A stretch of DNA of 64,000 nt. Source: Candidatus Rokuibacteriota bacterium (GTDB lineage Bacteria > Methylomirabilota > Methylomirabilia > Rokubacteriales > CSP1-6). The notes beneath the pieces are model-generated. The model did not search any database, was not told where the DNA came from, and worked only from the letters and a program-made list of their open reading frames with translations. The position numbers and the translations under genes were made by a program. This document shows positions 8,297 through 16,659 of this stretch, one piece after another (position 1 is the first letter of the stretch; every line of letters begins with the position of its first letter). The stretch is from positions 1 through 64,000 of the forward strand of contig QHSP01000026.1 in NCBI GenBank assembly GCA_003220495.1. Direction: 5' to 3'.

Positions 8297-9592
8297 ATGA
8301 AGCCCACCACTCGGCGGAGCTTTCTCCGGACCACGGGCCTCCTCGGCGCCTCGGCGGTCCTCGCCGACGGATTCTTCGGCGAGACGCGCGCGGACAAGCC
8401 GATCAACTTCGCCGGCTGGGTCTTCAAGCCCGACACGGTCAAGGACTACGTCGACGTCTACAACCAGAAGTTCGGCGGCCAGGTGAAGTACGAGGCGATC
8501 CCGTGGGCCCAGTACCACCCGACGATGGAGACGCGCGCCTTCGGCGGCGAAGTCTTCGACGTCATGTACTGCGCCCACAACTTCCGCGAGCGCTGGTACG
8601 CGAACGGGCTCATCCGCTCGCTCGACGATCTGCCCGGGATCGACGAGATGAAGAAGAAGATGAACCCGCAAAACCTCGAGAGCCTCAAGGCCAAGGACGG
8701 CAAGCTCGCCGGCCTGCCCTACTTCACGAGCCTCTTCGTCCTCGTCTACAACGAGCCGATGCTCCAGCAGGCCGGCATCAAAGCGCCGGCGAAGAGCTGG
8801 GACGAGCTGGTCGAGCACAGCCTGAAGCTGAAAAGGGACAAGGTGAGCGACTATCCGTTCCTGCCCAACTGGAACGTGAGCCCCTCCGGAACCATGCCGC
8901 AGTTCATGACCGACGCCTTCTCGGAGGGCGCGAACGTCTTCGACGCCAAGAACCGGGTCATCGTGGACCAGGAGCCCGGCGTCGCTCGCGCGATGGAGCG
9001 CTGGCAAAAGGTCTGGAAGGCCGAGCTCGTCAACCCGGAGGTGCTGACCAAGACCTCCTCGACCGACACGCACCGTCTCTTCTGGACCGGCCGCTACGCG
9101 TACCACACGAACCATTCCTACTACCTCAAGACCATCGCCGGCGAGCCCGAGAACTCCAAGCTCGCGCCCAAGAAGGCGAAGATGACGATGTACCCCGGGA
9201 CCGGCCAGACGTATATGTGGACGGACTCCTACACGATCAACGCCAAGACGAAGACCCTGGACGATGCGTGGAAGCTCGCCCGCTTCCTCGGCGGTAACCT
9301 CGCGGGCGACTGGTACGTCCAGCGTCAGTGGTGCCTGATCTCGGGCCTCGACAACCCCTATCCCGAGATGTACGAGCACCCGGAGATCATCGCGTCCTAC
9401 GACCGCTGGGTGGACCTGAAGCTCCTGCGCAAGCAGTACGAGAAGGGCAGGGTCATCGCGGCCTACAAGGAGCCCTGGTACAGCGAGTACGACGTCAAGG
9501 CCGTGCCGATCGTCCACAACATGATCCGCGGCGGCACGACCGTGCCCCAGGGGCTCAAGGAGCTGGTGAAGCTCCAGAAATCGCTGGAGTGA
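8297..9592 (+). CDS. Tat-exported ABC solute-binding protein (family 1)
   Basis: The 431-residue periplasmic binding protein begins at an ATG with a strong Shine-Dalgarno (GAGAGGAGA, 8281-8289). Residues 6-11 (RRSFLR) and the following hydrophobic stretch are a twin-arginine signal. The mature protein has the family 1 (sugar/polyol/polyamine) binding-protein pattern, including VYNQKFGGQVKYE, DVMYCAHNFRERWY, a central AGLPYFTSLFVLVYN and WTDSYTINAKTK. Two permease genes follow with overlapping start/stop codons, so this is the substrate receptor of the operon. The ligand is probably a sugar, polyol or other small organic compound. No ATPase is encoded nearby. Confidence 0.88.
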   Translation: MKPTTRRSFLRTTGLLGASAVLADGFFGETRADKPINFAGWVFKPDTVKDYVDVYNQKFGGQVKYEAIPWAQYHPTMETRAFGGEVFDVMYCAHNFRERWYANGLIRSLDDLPGIDEMKKKMNPQNLESLKAKDGKLAGLPYFTSLFVLVYNEPMLQQAGIKAPAKSWDELVEHSLKLKRDKVSDYPFLPNWNVSPSGTMPQFMTDAFSEGANVFDAKNRVIVDQEPGVARAMERWQKVWKAELVNPEVLTKTSSTDTHRLFWTGRYAYHTNHSYYLKTIAGEPENSKLAPKKAKMTMYPGTGQTYMWTDSYTINAKTKTLDDAWKLARFLGGNLAGDWYVQRQWCLISGLDNPYPEMYEHPEIIASYDRWVDLKLLRKQYEKGRVIAAYKEPWYSEYDVKAVPIVHNMIRGGTTVPQGLKELVKLQKSLE

Positions 9593-10527
9593 CGGTCCGG
9601 CGGTTCCGACTCTCCGAGCGATGCTTTGCGTCGCTCCTGATTCTCCCCGTCTTTCTCGCGATCTCCCTCGTCGTCCTGTTCCCGCTCGCGTACTCGCTCT
9701 GGATGAGCTTCGCCGACGTGAACCTCCTGCGCGCCACGGGCCCCGCCCTCGAGCTGCTCGGCCTGCGCATCCCGCTCTTCCGCTACGTCGGCCTGCAGAA
9801 CTACCTCCGGCTCCTCTCCGATCCCCTGTACTGGGACTCGTTCGGGCGGACAGCGTACTTCGTCGGCGCGTTCGTCCTCGAGACCACGGTGGTGGGACTC
9901 GGCATGGCCCTGGTCCTTCACGAGCGCTTCGTGGGGCGGCCGGTGATGCGAAGCCTGCTCTTGATTCCCTGGTCGCTCTCCCGCGTCGTCGTGGGGCTTC
10001 TCTGGGTCGGCCTCCTCGACGTCGAGTTCGGCGCGCTGAACGGCTTCCTCTACAAGGCCGGGCTCATCGACCGCTACATCTCGTTCCTCAAGTCCGGCTT
10101 CAGCGCGCTCAACGTCCTCGTCTCCGTCTACATGTGGAACCAGGCGCCGTTCGCGACCTTGCTCCTGCTCGCGGGGATGCAATCCATTCCGATCGAGCTC
10201 TACATGGCGGCCGAGGCGGACGGCGCCGGCTACTGGCAGCGCTTGCGCTACGTGACCTTGCCGGCCCTGCGCGGGATTCTCTTCCTCGTGCTCGTCGTGT
10301 CCACGGTCAACGGGTTCCTGATGCTGGACCTGATCTACGTCCTGACGATGGGCGGCCCCGGCAACGAGACGACGACGATCTCCTGGCTCGGGTTCCAGAC
10401 CGCATTTCAGTTCTTCAAGTTCGGGCCGGGCACGGCGATCCTGTACACGCTCACGGTCTTTTGCCTCCTCCTGACCGTCCTCTACCAAAAGGTGATGTTT
10501 CGCAAGCTCGAGGCCGAGGAAGCCTGA
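9589..10527 (+). CDS. ABC transporter permease (MalF/UgpA type)
   Basis: The 312-residue integral membrane protein has six predicted helices. The start is a GTG whose bases overlap the stop of the binding-protein gene (GTGA, 9589-9592), so translation is coupled. The EAA loop that contacts the ATPase is visible as YMAAEADGAGYWQRLRYVTLPAL (about residues 204-226), and the downstream MGGPGNETTTISW segment is typical of MalF/UgpA-like permeases. It pairs with the next gene to form the membrane channel. A shared MsmX-type ATPase encoded elsewhere would have to energise it. Confidence 0.88.
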   Translation: MTVRRFRLSERCFASLLILPVFLAISLVVLFPLAYSLWMSFADVNLLRATGPALELLGLRIPLFRYVGLQNYLRLLSDPLYWDSFGRTAYFVGAFVLETTVVGLGMALVLHERFVGRPVMRSLLLIPWSLSRVVVGLLWVGLLDVEFGALNGFLYKAGLIDRYISFLKSGFSALNVLVSVYMWNQAPFATLLLLAGMQSIPIELYMAAEADGAGYWQRLRYVTLPALRGILFLVLVVSTVNGFLMLDLIYVLTMGGPGNETTTISWLGFQTAFQFFKFGPGTAILYTLTVFCLLLTVLYQKVMFRKLEAEEA

Positions 10528-11396
10528 TGCCGCCCGCCATGCTCCGGCGACTCGCGAGCCGGACGGTCGTCTACGCGCTGCTCGCCCTGATCGCGCTCTG
10601 GCTGGTCGGCCCGTTCCTCTGGCTCTTCGTCACGAGCGTCTCCTACCAGCGCAACTTGCTGGCGCGTCCGCTGGCGTTCATCCCACCGGAGGTCACGCTG
10701 GACAACTACCGGATGGTCGTCGGCGTGGTCCGCTTCCATGCCGAGGGGCAGGCCGCCAAGATCCTGCCCTCCATGCTCAACAGCCTGATCGTCGCGACGG
10801 CGGTCACGGTCGTGAACCTGGTCATTGGCACGACGGCCGGCTACGCCTACGCCCGCTTCCGGGTGCCGCTGAAGACGTTCTCCCTCTTCGCGCTCTTGTT
10901 CACCCGCATGCTGCCGACGGTGGTCCTGATCCCCGCGTACTTCCTCCTCTTCAAGGCCCTCGGCCTCCAGAACACGCTGACGGGCCTCGTGCTCGCGTAT
11001 TGCTCGTTCACGCTCCCGTTCACCGTCTGGATCATGAAGGCCTATTTCGAGACGATCCCAACCGATCTCGACAAGAGCGCGCTCGTGGACGGGTGCAACC
11101 GCCTGCAGGCGTACTACTGGGTCGTCCTCCCGGTCTCGGGCCCCGGGCTCGTTGCGAGCGGTGCCTTCACGTTCATGCTCTGCTGGAACGAGTTCATCGT
11201 GGCCCAGGTGCTGAACACGAAGCTCGGGACGACCACGCTGCCGCCGGTGATCGCCGGGATGAACGCGCAGATCAACATCGACTACTCCGTGATCGCCGCC
11301 TCCGGCTTCCTGGCCGCCCTCCCCGCCGTGCTCCTCGTGCTCGGCTTTCAGAAGTACATGGTCCAGGGCCTGACGGCAGGCTCGATCAAGGGGTAG
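10527..11396 (+). CDS. ABC transporter permease (MalG/UgpE type)
   Basis: The 289-residue second permease has its ATG overlapping the previous stop by one base (TGATG). Six hydrophobic segments are visible. The EAA-like loop is at about residues 178-200 (TDLDKSALVDGCNRLQAYYW), with the DGC replacing the more usual DGA. The C-terminus ends VQGLTAGSIKG, the standard MalG-family ending. It completes a binding-protein/permease/permease operon lacking a local ATPase gene. Confidence 0.88.
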   Translation: MPPAMLRRLASRTVVYALLALIALWLVGPFLWLFVTSVSYQRNLLARPLAFIPPEVTLDNYRMVVGVVRFHAEGQAAKILPSMLNSLIVATAVTVVNLVIGTTAGYAYARFRVPLKTFSLFALLFTRMLPTVVLIPAYFLLFKALGLQNTLTGLVLAYCSFTLPFTVWIMKAYFETIPTDLDKSALVDGCNRLQAYYWVVLPVSGPGLVASGAFTFMLCWNEFIVAQVLNTKLGTTTLPPVIAGMNAQINIDYSVIAASGFLAALPAVLLVLGFQKYMVQGLTAGSIKG

Positions 11397-11397
11397 G

Positions 11398-11403
11398 TAT
11401 AAT
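11398..11403 (+). promoter_or_regulatory. -10 element (TATAAT) immediately upstream of the DUF6524-like gene
   Basis: A perfect TATAAT, preceded by TAGG, ends 7 bases before the ATG at 11411. A start site 7 bases downstream of this -10 would fall on or next to the ATG itself, giving a leaderless mRNA. No good -35 sits at 16-18 bp, and there is no ribosome-binding site. Confidence 0.5.
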
Positions 11404-11410
11404 CGCGGCG

Positions 11411-11815
11411 ATGGCGGCCAGGGCCCCGCTCACGCTCGGCGGTTTCCTCGCCCGGTTCGCCTTCGCGGTGCTCGTGGTCGGCGCCACCTACAATCCCACC
11501 CGTTACTCGTACTACGCGTGGGTCAAGAGCACCGGCTTCGAGTGGCGGCCGCCGGCCGTGTTCGTCGGCGTCGTCCTGCTGGTCGGATGGTTCGTCTGCT
11601 TGCGGCTCGCCCTGCGCTCATATGGCGGCCTCGGCCTGCTGCTGGCCAACGCGTTCCTGGCCGCGCTCTACTGGCTCGTGGCCAGCTGGGGCTGGCTGCC
11701 GATCGAGAACGTCGCGGCGATCTCATGGCTCGGCATGTTCAGCGTCGCCGCCATCCTGGCCGTCGGTATGTCGTGGACGCACTGGCGCCGGGCTCGCTTC
11801 ACGCCTCCTGGCTGA
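11411..11815 (+). CDS. Small four-helix membrane protein (DUF6524-like)
   Basis: The 134-residue product has four predicted transmembrane segments (about residues 10-24, 44-64, 70-90, 100-120) and a basic C-terminus (HWRRARF). The N-terminal VVGATYNPTRYSYYAWV segment matches my memory of the DUF6524 family (NPTGYSY-like), of unknown function; I could not search. It lies 14 bp after the transporter operon but has its own TATAAT at the expected distance for a leaderless transcript. Its C-terminus converges with the gene at 11829. Confidence 0.72.
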   Translation: MAARAPLTLGGFLARFAFAVLVVGATYNPTRYSYYAWVKSTGFEWRPPAVFVGVVLLVGWFVCLRLALRSYGGLGLLLANAFLAALYWLVASWGWLPIENVAAISWLGMFSVAAILAVGMSWTHWRRARFTPPG

Positions 11816-11828
11816 GCGCGCGCGCGTC

Positions 11829-13049
11829 TCAGCGCAGCCGCGGGCCCGGGTCCATGTTCAGCAAGACCCGGCCGCCGATCGGATACCACTCCGGCGCGAC
11901 CGCCGCCGCCTGGCCGACCACGTGGAGATCACGCCAGCACTCGGCCAGGCGACTCTCGCGGCGGTACGACGTGCTGCCACCGTGCCGGAAGACCAGATCC
12001 ATTGCCTCGCGCGCGCTGTCGGCGGCATGGACCGCGGCTAGCCGGCAGCGGGCGCGCTGCTCGAGGGTGGTGTCCTCGCCGGCCGCGACCGTATTCCAGA
12101 GCTCGGTGACCATCGCGCTGCGGTACGCGCGGCCGGCGTTCAGGATCGCGTCGGCCCGACCGACCGAGTCCTGCACCTGTGGATTCTCGCAGAGCCGACC
12201 CGTCCGGCCGCGCGGCGTCTTCTCGGCGGCCAGCTCGATCAGGGCGTCGATGCCGGCCCGGGCGATTCCGGTGATCACGGCGCTGTGGTGGGGCCCGACC
12301 CACGCCTGGGCCGGCAGCGCGTACGAGACTCCCGGCCAGCGCTTCCACTGGTTGTCGAGCGGGACGCCGGCGTGGACCATCGTCCGCCGCTCCGGCAGGA
12401 AGACCTCGTCGACGGTCCAGTCGAAGCTGCCGGTGGCACGCATCCCGGTCACGTCCCAGCTCCCCCCGACGATCTGCGCCTCCGAACGGGCGAAGAGCCC
12501 GCGCCAGTAGGCCGAGGCGCCATCCGGGCTGCGGCGCGGCTGGTCGCCGTCGAAAATCTGGAAGCTTCCCAGCATCCAGGAGCTCTCCTGGCAGCCGGTG
12601 CCGAAGGGCCAGCGACCGGTGACCCGATAGCCACCATCGACGGGCACGGCGCGTCCGCCTCCCATCACGGCGGTGCCGGCGATGACGGTGTCGGCCCCGT
12701 CCACGTAAATTTCCTGGACGCCCTCGTCCGGCAACCCGAGCGTGACGAGCTGGCCGACGCTGTTGTTGGCGACGTTCCAGCCGACCGAGCCAACGGCCTC
12801 GGCCAGCAGCTCCACGATGCGCACATAGGTTAGGGGGTCGGCCTGGAGGCCGCCCAGCTCACGCGGCATGACCAGCCGGTAGAAGCCGGCGGCATGAAGC
12901 TCTTCGACCAGCGCCTTCGGCAAGCGCTGCTCTCGCTCGAGCTCGTCGTGATAGCCGCGGATGACCGACTGCAGTGCGGCCGCGGCCCGCACCAGAGGCT
13001 GAGCGTCGATATCGGCCGGCAAGCGGTTCTCTTCGGCAACCTGCCCCAT
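11829..13049 (-). CDS. Acyl-CoA dehydrogenase-fold flavin enzyme (HpaH/HsaA-like monooxygenase type)
   Basis: The 406-residue product has the acyl-CoA dehydrogenase architecture: an N-terminal helical domain (RLPKALVEELHAAGFYRLVMPRELGG, about residues 42-67), a middle beta domain (GGYRVTGRWPFGTGCQESSW, WDVTGMRATGSFDW) and a C-terminal helical domain with QDSVGRADAILNAGRAYRSA and FRHGGSTSY. The spacing, the WNVANNS segment and the lack of the usual catalytic Glu loop resemble the flavin-dependent monooxygenase/C-terminal-hydrolase-like branch (HsaA, DszC, HpaB-like) more than true acyl-CoA dehydrogenases. ATG at 13049 is preferred over one 13 codons upstream because it fits the family N-terminus. 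The reductase partner is not visible here. Confidence 0.8.
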   Translation of the reverse strand: MGQVAEENRLPADIDAQPLVRAAAALQSVIRGYHDELEREQRLPKALVEELHAAGFYRLVMPRELGGLQADPLTYVRIVELLAEAVGSVGWNVANNSVGQLVTLGLPDEGVQEIYVDGADTVIAGTAVMGGGRAVPVDGGYRVTGRWPFGTGCQESSWMLGSFQIFDGDQPRRSPDGASAYWRGLFARSEAQIVGGSWDVTGMRATGSFDWTVDEVFLPERRTMVHAGVPLDNQWKRWPGVSYALPAQAWVGPHHSAVITGIARAGIDALIELAAEKTPRGRTGRLCENPQVQDSVGRADAILNAGRAYRSAMVTELWNTVAAGEDTTLEQRARCRLAAVHAADSAREAMDLVFRHGGSTSYRRESRLAECWRDLHVVGQAAAVAPEWYPIGGRVLLNMDPGPRLR

Positions 13050-13124
13050 GGTAAACGCGATGTTCCGCTGGCGAACGCGAGGTGTCAAGAGGCCTTCGCA
13101 CGTCGGTCATTCTCGTCCGAGCGT

Positions 13125-13153
13125 TTGACAAGGACGCCGCGGGTTCCTATAGT
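13125..13153 (+). promoter_or_regulatory. Sigma70-type promoter for the binding-protein gene at 13213
   Basis: TTGACA (13125-13130), exactly 17 bases, then TATAGT (13148-13153): a near-consensus promoter. It lies in the divergent interval between the flavin enzyme (start 13049, opposite strand) and the binding protein, giving a leader of about 50 nt. Confidence 0.78.
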
Positions 13154-13212
13154 TCCGCGCAACAGTTCCGCACGATCGACGACCCGACCGACATTCCAGG
13201 GAGGTATTCGCG

Positions 13213-14385
13213 ATGAAGCGATGGGTTCCTCTGGCCTCGGCCATGCTCTTCGCCGCGGCGGCGTTCGTCGTCGCGAGCTCGGGCCCTTCATACGCGGCGG
13301 ACGTCATCAAGTTCGGCATCTCGACGCCCCTCTCAGGGCCCGCGGCGCCCTGGGGTATTCCCCACAAGCAGGCGACCGAGCTGGTCTTCGATGAGATCAA
13401 CAGCCAGGGGGGCCTCGAGGTCGGCGGCAAGAAGTACCGCCTCGAGGTCGTCGCCTACGATCACAAGTACGTGATCGCCGAGGGCGTCGCCACCGTCAAC
13501 CGGCTGATCGCCAAGGACGGCGTGAAGTACGTCTCCATCCTCGGCGGCGCGGTCGCCAAAGCCAACGAGGAAGCCGTCAACGAAGCCGGTGTCCTCGGGT
13601 TGACCCTCGCGTATGCGGAGGGGCTCGTGAGCCCGAAGAATCCCCTCACCTTCCAGTGCTTCCCGGCGCCGCCCGAGACCACGACGTTCTGGAGGTGGAT
13701 CAAGGAGCATCAGCCACAGATCAAGCGCGTGGCCTCGATCGCGCCAAACGACGACACGGGTTGGTGGTCGGTGAAGGTGGAGACGGCGTACGTGCAGAAG
13801 CTCGGGTACGCGGTCGTCGCCAAGGAATTCTTCGAGCGCAGCATGACGGACTTCAATCCGATCCTGTTGCGGATGCTCGCCCAGAAGCCGGACGCGATCA
13901 GCGTCATGGCCTCGCCGGCGGGCAGCGTCGGCTTGATCATCAAGCAGGCGCGTGAGCTCGGCTTCAAGGGTCGATTCGTCGCGCTCCACCAGATCGACAG
14001 CTCGGTGGTGGCGGGTATCGCCGGCCGGGACAATACCGAGGGCATGTGGGTGCACGGCTACGTGCAAACCCCGCTGCCGGATAAGTTGAAGAGCTGGCAG
14101 CAGCGCTATACGAAGAAATTCGGCGAGTGGAACGCCACGAGCATCGACTTCACCAATCCCGCGTTCGCCTTCGTGGCCGCCGTCCGGAAGGCGCAGAGCC
14201 TCGACCCGAAGAAGGTCGGCGAGGCCATGCGCACCGTGGAGTTCGACAACCTGTGGGGCAAGGCGCACTTCGGGGGCAAGGACTTCTACGGCGTCGGCCA
14301 GCAGATCATCTACCCGATGCCGTTCTCGGAGGTGAAGGACGGCGTGGCGACGCTCCTCCTTCAGCTGCCGCCGCCGCACAACTGA
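13213..14385 (+). CDS. ABC transporter substrate-binding protein, branched-chain amino acid type (Peripla_BP_6)
   Basis: The 390-residue binding protein has a Sec signal peptide (residues 1-28, ending SYAA) and a good ribosome-binding site (CAGGGAGG) ahead of the ATG. The mature start, IKFGISTPLSGPAAPWG, and following VFDEINSQGGLEVGGKKYRLEVVAYDHKY are the classic LivJ/Peripla_BP_6 opening. The domain binds amino acids, amides or aromatic acids in related systems. No permease or ATPase genes adjoin, so it is an orphan receptor or serves a transporter elsewhere. The remnant of an amidohydrolase gene follows 12 bp downstream, which suggests that a once longer operon has decayed. Confidence 0.88.
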   Translation: MKRWVPLASAMLFAAAAFVVASSGPSYAADVIKFGISTPLSGPAAPWGIPHKQATELVFDEINSQGGLEVGGKKYRLEVVAYDHKYVIAEGVATVNRLIAKDGVKYVSILGGAVAKANEEAVNEAGVLGLTLAYAEGLVSPKNPLTFQCFPAPPETTTFWRWIKEHQPQIKRVASIAPNDDTGWWSVKVETAYVQKLGYAVVAKEFFERSMTDFNPILLRMLAQKPDAISVMASPAGSVGLIIKQARELGFKGRFVALHQIDSSVVAGIAGRDNTEGMWVHGYVQTPLPDKLKSWQQRYTKKFGEWNATSIDFTNPAFAFVAAVRKAQSLDPKKVGEAMRTVEFDNLWGKAHFGGKDFYGVGQQIIYPMPFSEVKDGVATLLLQLPPPHN

Positions 14386-14397
14386 GGCACGGGTTCA

Positions 14398-14778
14398 TTG
14401 ATCTCTCGCCGCGACTTCCTCACCACGTCGACCGCCGCCGGTCTCGCCACCGGAGCGCTGGCGGGCGTCGCGATGACGGCCTGCGCATCCGCTGACTCCG
14501 CGTAGGCCCCTCCGGCAGGCGGCGGGCCCGGACAGCGCCTCCTGCTCAAGGACGGAGTGGTCCTGACGATGGACCCGAACGGCGCGGTCGTGCTCGGCAT
14601 GGATGCTAGCAACGTCGACACGGTCTTCGTCGGCGGCAAGCCCCGGAAGTGGAAGGGCGCGCTCGTCGGCGTCGACGTCGCTCAGCTACGGCGTCAGGTA
14701 GAACACTCGCGTGACTGGCTGCTGACGCAGGCGAAGTGGCCGAAGACCGTGCTCGGCGGATATCTGCCGGGACACTGA
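14398..14778 (+). pseudogene. Amidohydrolase pseudogene: internal in-frame deletion plus a nonsense codon
   Basis: One reading frame (from TTG 14398 to TGA 14778) carries three pieces of a Tat-exported amidohydrolase. First is a twin-arginine signal (ISRRDFLTTSTAAG) ending in a TAG at 14503-14505. Next, in the same frame, is the N-terminal composite-domain strand LLLKDGVVLTMDPNGAVV. That is joined directly to a C-terminal segment (LGMDASNVDTVFVGGKPRKW, then ALVGVDVAQLRR) that in SsnA/cytosine-deaminase-like proteins lies some 350 residues later. The whole metal-binding TIM barrel is missing, so no activity is possible. The remnant follows the binding-protein gene in the same orientation. The family assignment is from motif recognition. 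Confidence 0.78.
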
Positions 14779-14825
14779 GGCGCGGGCAGGCGCTCGCGTA
14801 CGGGGCCTCGGGACCGACGTGCCCC

Positions 14826-14861
14826 GAAGAAAAAGGGGCCGCCCCCGGCGGGAGCGGCCCC
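14826..14861 (-). terminator. Rho-independent terminator after the TPP enzyme gene
   Basis: Read on the minus strand, GGGGCCGC (14861-14854) pairs perfectly with GCGGCCCC (14842-14835) across an 11-base loop and is followed by TTTTTCTTC. It begins 23 bp after the stop codon of the gene at 14885-16543. It also lies between that gene and the pseudogene, blocking read-through into it. Confidence 0.88.
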
Positions 14862-14884
14862 GTACCACGTGAGCCCTCAGGCGA

Positions 14885-16543
14885 TCAGCTGTGCCAGCGG
14901 AACTGTTGCGGCTTGCGCGCCGACTCCTGGGAGATCATGACGTTGACCAGCGCCGGGCCGCGGAACGCCGTCGCCTGCTCCAGCGCGGACTTCAGATCTT
15001 TCGGGTTCTCGACGAACCAGCCCTTGCCGCCGAACGCCTCCATCATCTTGTCGTAGCGCGCGCCGTAGATCAGCGCGTTTGGCTTCATGGTCTTGAGCGG
15101 ATTGGCCGGCGGTGTCGCGTGGCCCGGGCCGATGCCGCCGTTGTTGAAGACGACGATCTTGACCGGCAGCTGATAGCGACAGACCGTCTCCATCTCCATG
15201 CCGGAGAAGCCGATCGCCGAGTCGCCCGAGACCGAGATGATCGGCTTGTCGGGATGCACCACCGCGGCGGCGATGACAAAGCCCATGCCGATGCCCATCG
15301 TGCCGTAGCTGCCGGCGTCGAGCCGGTGCCGCGGCCTCGAGTTGAACAGCTGGGTGCGGCCGATGTCCATCGTGCTGGCACCCTCGCCGATGATGATTGC
15401 GTCTTCCGGCGTCCAGGCGGCCACGTCCTTGAGCGCGCGGTAGTAGTTTGCCGGCGCCGCGTCGTCGACGAGCTGGGGCGCGATCTGCGCCGCGTTCGCC
15501 GCCGCTTTTTCGGCGATCGCGGTGTGCCACGGCGTGTCCTTGGGGTAGACCCACTCGCGCTTGCCGAGCGACTGGTTGAGCTGCGCGACGATCGCTTTGC
15601 CGTCGCCGACCAGCGCGACCTCGGTCGGCGCGTTCTGGCCGATCGACTCCGGCGCGATGTCGAGCTGGATGATGCGCACGTCCTTGTTGTAGCGGGGCGG
15701 CAGACCGAAATGCATGATCCAGTTGAGCCTGGCACCCATCAGGAACACGACGTCAGCATTCTGCAGCGCGTGGCTGCGCGCCGCGCCGACCGACAGCGGA
15801 TGGTTGTCGGGCATCACGCCCTTGCCCATCGGCGAGGCGAGGAACGGCACCTTGGTGCGCTCGATGAAGGCGCGTACCTCGTTCTCGGCGCGCGAGTAGG
15901 CCATGCCCTTGCCGATGATGACCAGCGGTCGCTCGGCCGACCGCAGCACGTTCAACGCCTTTTCGACATCATCCGGTACGGCCTGAGTGCGCGGCGGGTC
16001 TGGGCAGCGCGCCGGCTCGTCCACCCTCGACTCGTCGACCTTTCCAGTGATGATGTCGTCCGCGATGTCGAGATAGCTCGCGCCCGGCCGGCCGTAGATC
16101 GAGTTCCTGACCGCCATCTCGACATAGAACGGAATGCGGTGGACGTGCTCGATCGCATGCGCGAACTTGGAGAACGGCGTCGCGATCAGCACCTGGCGCT
16201 CTTCCTGGAACGCCCCCATGCCGTTGCGCCACGTCTCGGACGCGCCGCCGATGAGAACCATCGGCCAGCCATTCTGCTGCGCGTTGGCGAGGCCGGCCAG
16301 GGCGTGGACGACGCCGGGGCCCGACACGACGAGGCAGGCGCCGGGACGCCCGGTCAGATAGCCCACGGCCTGAGCGGCATACGAGGCCGACTGCTCGTTG
16401 CGCATCCCGACGTAGGTGATCCCTTCCTTCTGCGCGGCCGCGGCGATCGGCTGCACCGGGAACCCGACGATTCCGAACATGTACTGGACGCCCTGCTTTT
16501 TGAGGCTTCTCGCGACTAAGGTTGCGCCGTCGACTTCGGCCAT
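14885..16543 (-). CDS. Thiamine-pyrophosphate enzyme, 2-hydroxyacyl-CoA lyase / oxalyl-CoA decarboxylase type
   Basis: The 552-residue TPP enzyme has the usual three domains. The cofactor-activating Glu is E50 in VGMRNEQSASYAAQAVGYLTG. The Mg/TPP motif starts at about 440 (GDSAIGFSGMEMETVCRY, ending VVFNNGG). Segments SIYGRPGA, PMGKGVMPDNHP, GARLNWIMHFGLPPRY and GEGASTMDIGRT match the pattern I recall for human HACL1 and oxalyl-CoA decarboxylases. Such enzymes cleave 2-hydroxyacyl-CoAs to formyl-CoA plus an aldehyde, or decarboxylate oxalyl-CoA. The ATG at 16543 has a GGAGGG ribosome-binding site 6 bases upstream, and a clear terminator follows. There is no neighbouring frc gene; a class III CoA-transferase lies at 52 kb, too far away to count as an operon partner. 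Confidence 0.88.
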   Translation of the reverse strand: MAEVDGATLVARSLKKQGVQYMFGIVGFPVQPIAAAAQKEGITYVGMRNEQSASYAAQAVGYLTGRPGACLVVSGPGVVHALAGLANAQQNGWPMVLIGGASETWRNGMGAFQEERQVLIATPFSKFAHAIEHVHRIPFYVEMAVRNSIYGRPGASYLDIADDIITGKVDESRVDEPARCPDPPRTQAVPDDVEKALNVLRSAERPLVIIGKGMAYSRAENEVRAFIERTKVPFLASPMGKGVMPDNHPLSVGAARSHALQNADVVFLMGARLNWIMHFGLPPRYNKDVRIIQLDIAPESIGQNAPTEVALVGDGKAIVAQLNQSLGKREWVYPKDTPWHTAIAEKAAANAAQIAPQLVDDAAPANYYRALKDVAAWTPEDAIIIGEGASTMDIGRTQLFNSRPRHRLDAGSYGTMGIGMGFVIAAAVVHPDKPIISVSGDSAIGFSGMEMETVCRYQLPVKIVVFNNGGIGPGHATPPANPLKTMKPNALIYGARYDKMMEAFGGKGWFVENPKDLKSALEQATAFRGPALVNVMISQESARKPQQFRWHS

Positions 16544-16659
16544 GAGGTCCCTCCTGTAAGAGTGGGGCCTAAGATCGCGCCGCGGGGAGCCGGAGTCAAG
16601 CCCCGGGGGAGGGTCGCGTCGGCCGCCGGCGGGGGGGCGCGCGTCTGGGCCCGCTCGGC

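Noticed and set aside
6515-9592. Apparent 1025-codon fusion reading into the binding protein
   Set aside because: The first 590 codons are an out-of-frame shadow of the SbmA-like gene. The binding protein has its own promoter, ribosome-binding site, ATG at 8297 and Tat signal.
14891-16519. Oxalate-degradation operon (oxc/frc)
   Set aside because: No CoA-transferase adjoins; the only class III CoA-transferase is 36 kb away next to a hotdog hydratase.
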